DNA from: Dillenia suffruticosa
Taxonomy: Eukaryota > Streptophyta > Magnoliopsida > Dilleniales > Dilleniaceae
NCBI GenBank assembly: GCA_033439265.1
Contig: JAVTVX010000035.1
Span: 5,994,001 to 6,058,000, forward strand
Length of the DNA stretch: 64,000 bases
Reading direction: 5' to 3'
The position numbers were made by a program, and so were the translations under genes. Each line of letters starts with the position of its first letter. The first letter of the stretch is position 1. Positions 63,673 to 64,000 of the stretch are shown here, in pieces. The notes below the pieces were generated by a model. It was not told the origin of the DNA. It worked only from the letters and a program-made list of their open reading frames with translations, and searched no databases.

Positions 63673-64000
63673 ATAAACTTGTATTGTTCTCTTGGACTGC
63701 TTGTACGTTTGACAAAATAATGGGGCCTTATGGCTTGCCACAAAATCATCTCATCACCTTATTTAAATAAAAGTCTGAGCTCAGTAGAAACAAGATGGCA
63801 AAATGATTACACACAAAACCAAGGGTCATTGTTAACTGATTTCAGGCAGACTATCAAAGGCACACATAATCTTATTTAGCAAACTACATAAGCAGTTGGG
63901 CCTGATTGACAAGGTGCTAAGATGAAGTTCTAATAAACTAAAGAGGATTCAGGGGATATTATCTGGTATAAATAACTCCAGAACCTGGGCAAAACATCAA

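Noticed and set aside
1-64000. CRISPR arrays, rRNA, tRNA genes, prophage or bacterial operons
   Set aside because: None seen. The only tRNA-like promoter boxes belong to the SINE at 40.7 kb.

Overview
This is a 64 kb piece of a plant nuclear genome, most likely a dicot. It is AT-rich, has spliced genes with GT-AG introns, plastid-targeted proteins, a pectinesterase/invertase-inhibitor protein, and small plant transposons. Nothing bacterial, viral or CRISPR-like was seen. Exons below were joined by eye from conserved protein sequence and splice sites, so start codons, UTRs and very short exons are the least certain parts.

Layout, left to right. 1-3.3 kb holds an odd A/G-only degenerate repeat array (1.38-3.31 kb). 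3.5-12.7 kb (minus) is a 12-exon gene for a plastid membrane protein resembling Arabidopsis At5g03900; its last exon(s) lie off the left edge. 15.0-23.6 kb (plus) is a complete 8-exon HISN3/APG10 gene (histidine biosynthesis) with one GC-AG intron. 23.9-24.6 kb is a hAT-like MITE. 26.1-27.6 kb (minus) is a dead, intron-bearing ribosomal protein L10a (uL1) copy. 28.7-29.2 kb (minus) is an intact single-exon PMEI-domain gene. 30.8-35.8 kb (minus) is a dead gene for a large fusion of a GMC-type FAD oxidoreductase and an alpha/beta-hydrolase. 39.3-39.6 kb (minus) is an orphan first exon of a plastid protein. 40.4-41.3 kb (minus) is an O-methyltransferase pseudogene split by a SINE. 45.8-54.9 kb (minus) is a dead importin-11/KA120 gene, and its 3' exons occur again at 55.2-57.0 kb. 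61.7-62.1 kb (minus) holds the last two exons of sorting nexin 1. 62.5-63.7 kb is a MULE-like foldback element.

The neighbours do not form a pathway. The intact genes are the At5g03900-like gene, HISN3, the PMEI gene and probably SNX1. At least four neighbouring loci (RPL10a, GMC/hydrolase, O-methyltransferase, importin-11) carry several independent frameshifts or stops. The stretch from 26 to 57 kb therefore looks like a region where duplicated genes decay and small elements accumulate. The least explained signals are the polypurine array, the shuffled importin-11 duplication, the long-TIR element at 60 kb with a half copy at 42.8 kb, and the SINE with a perfect 18-bp target duplication.
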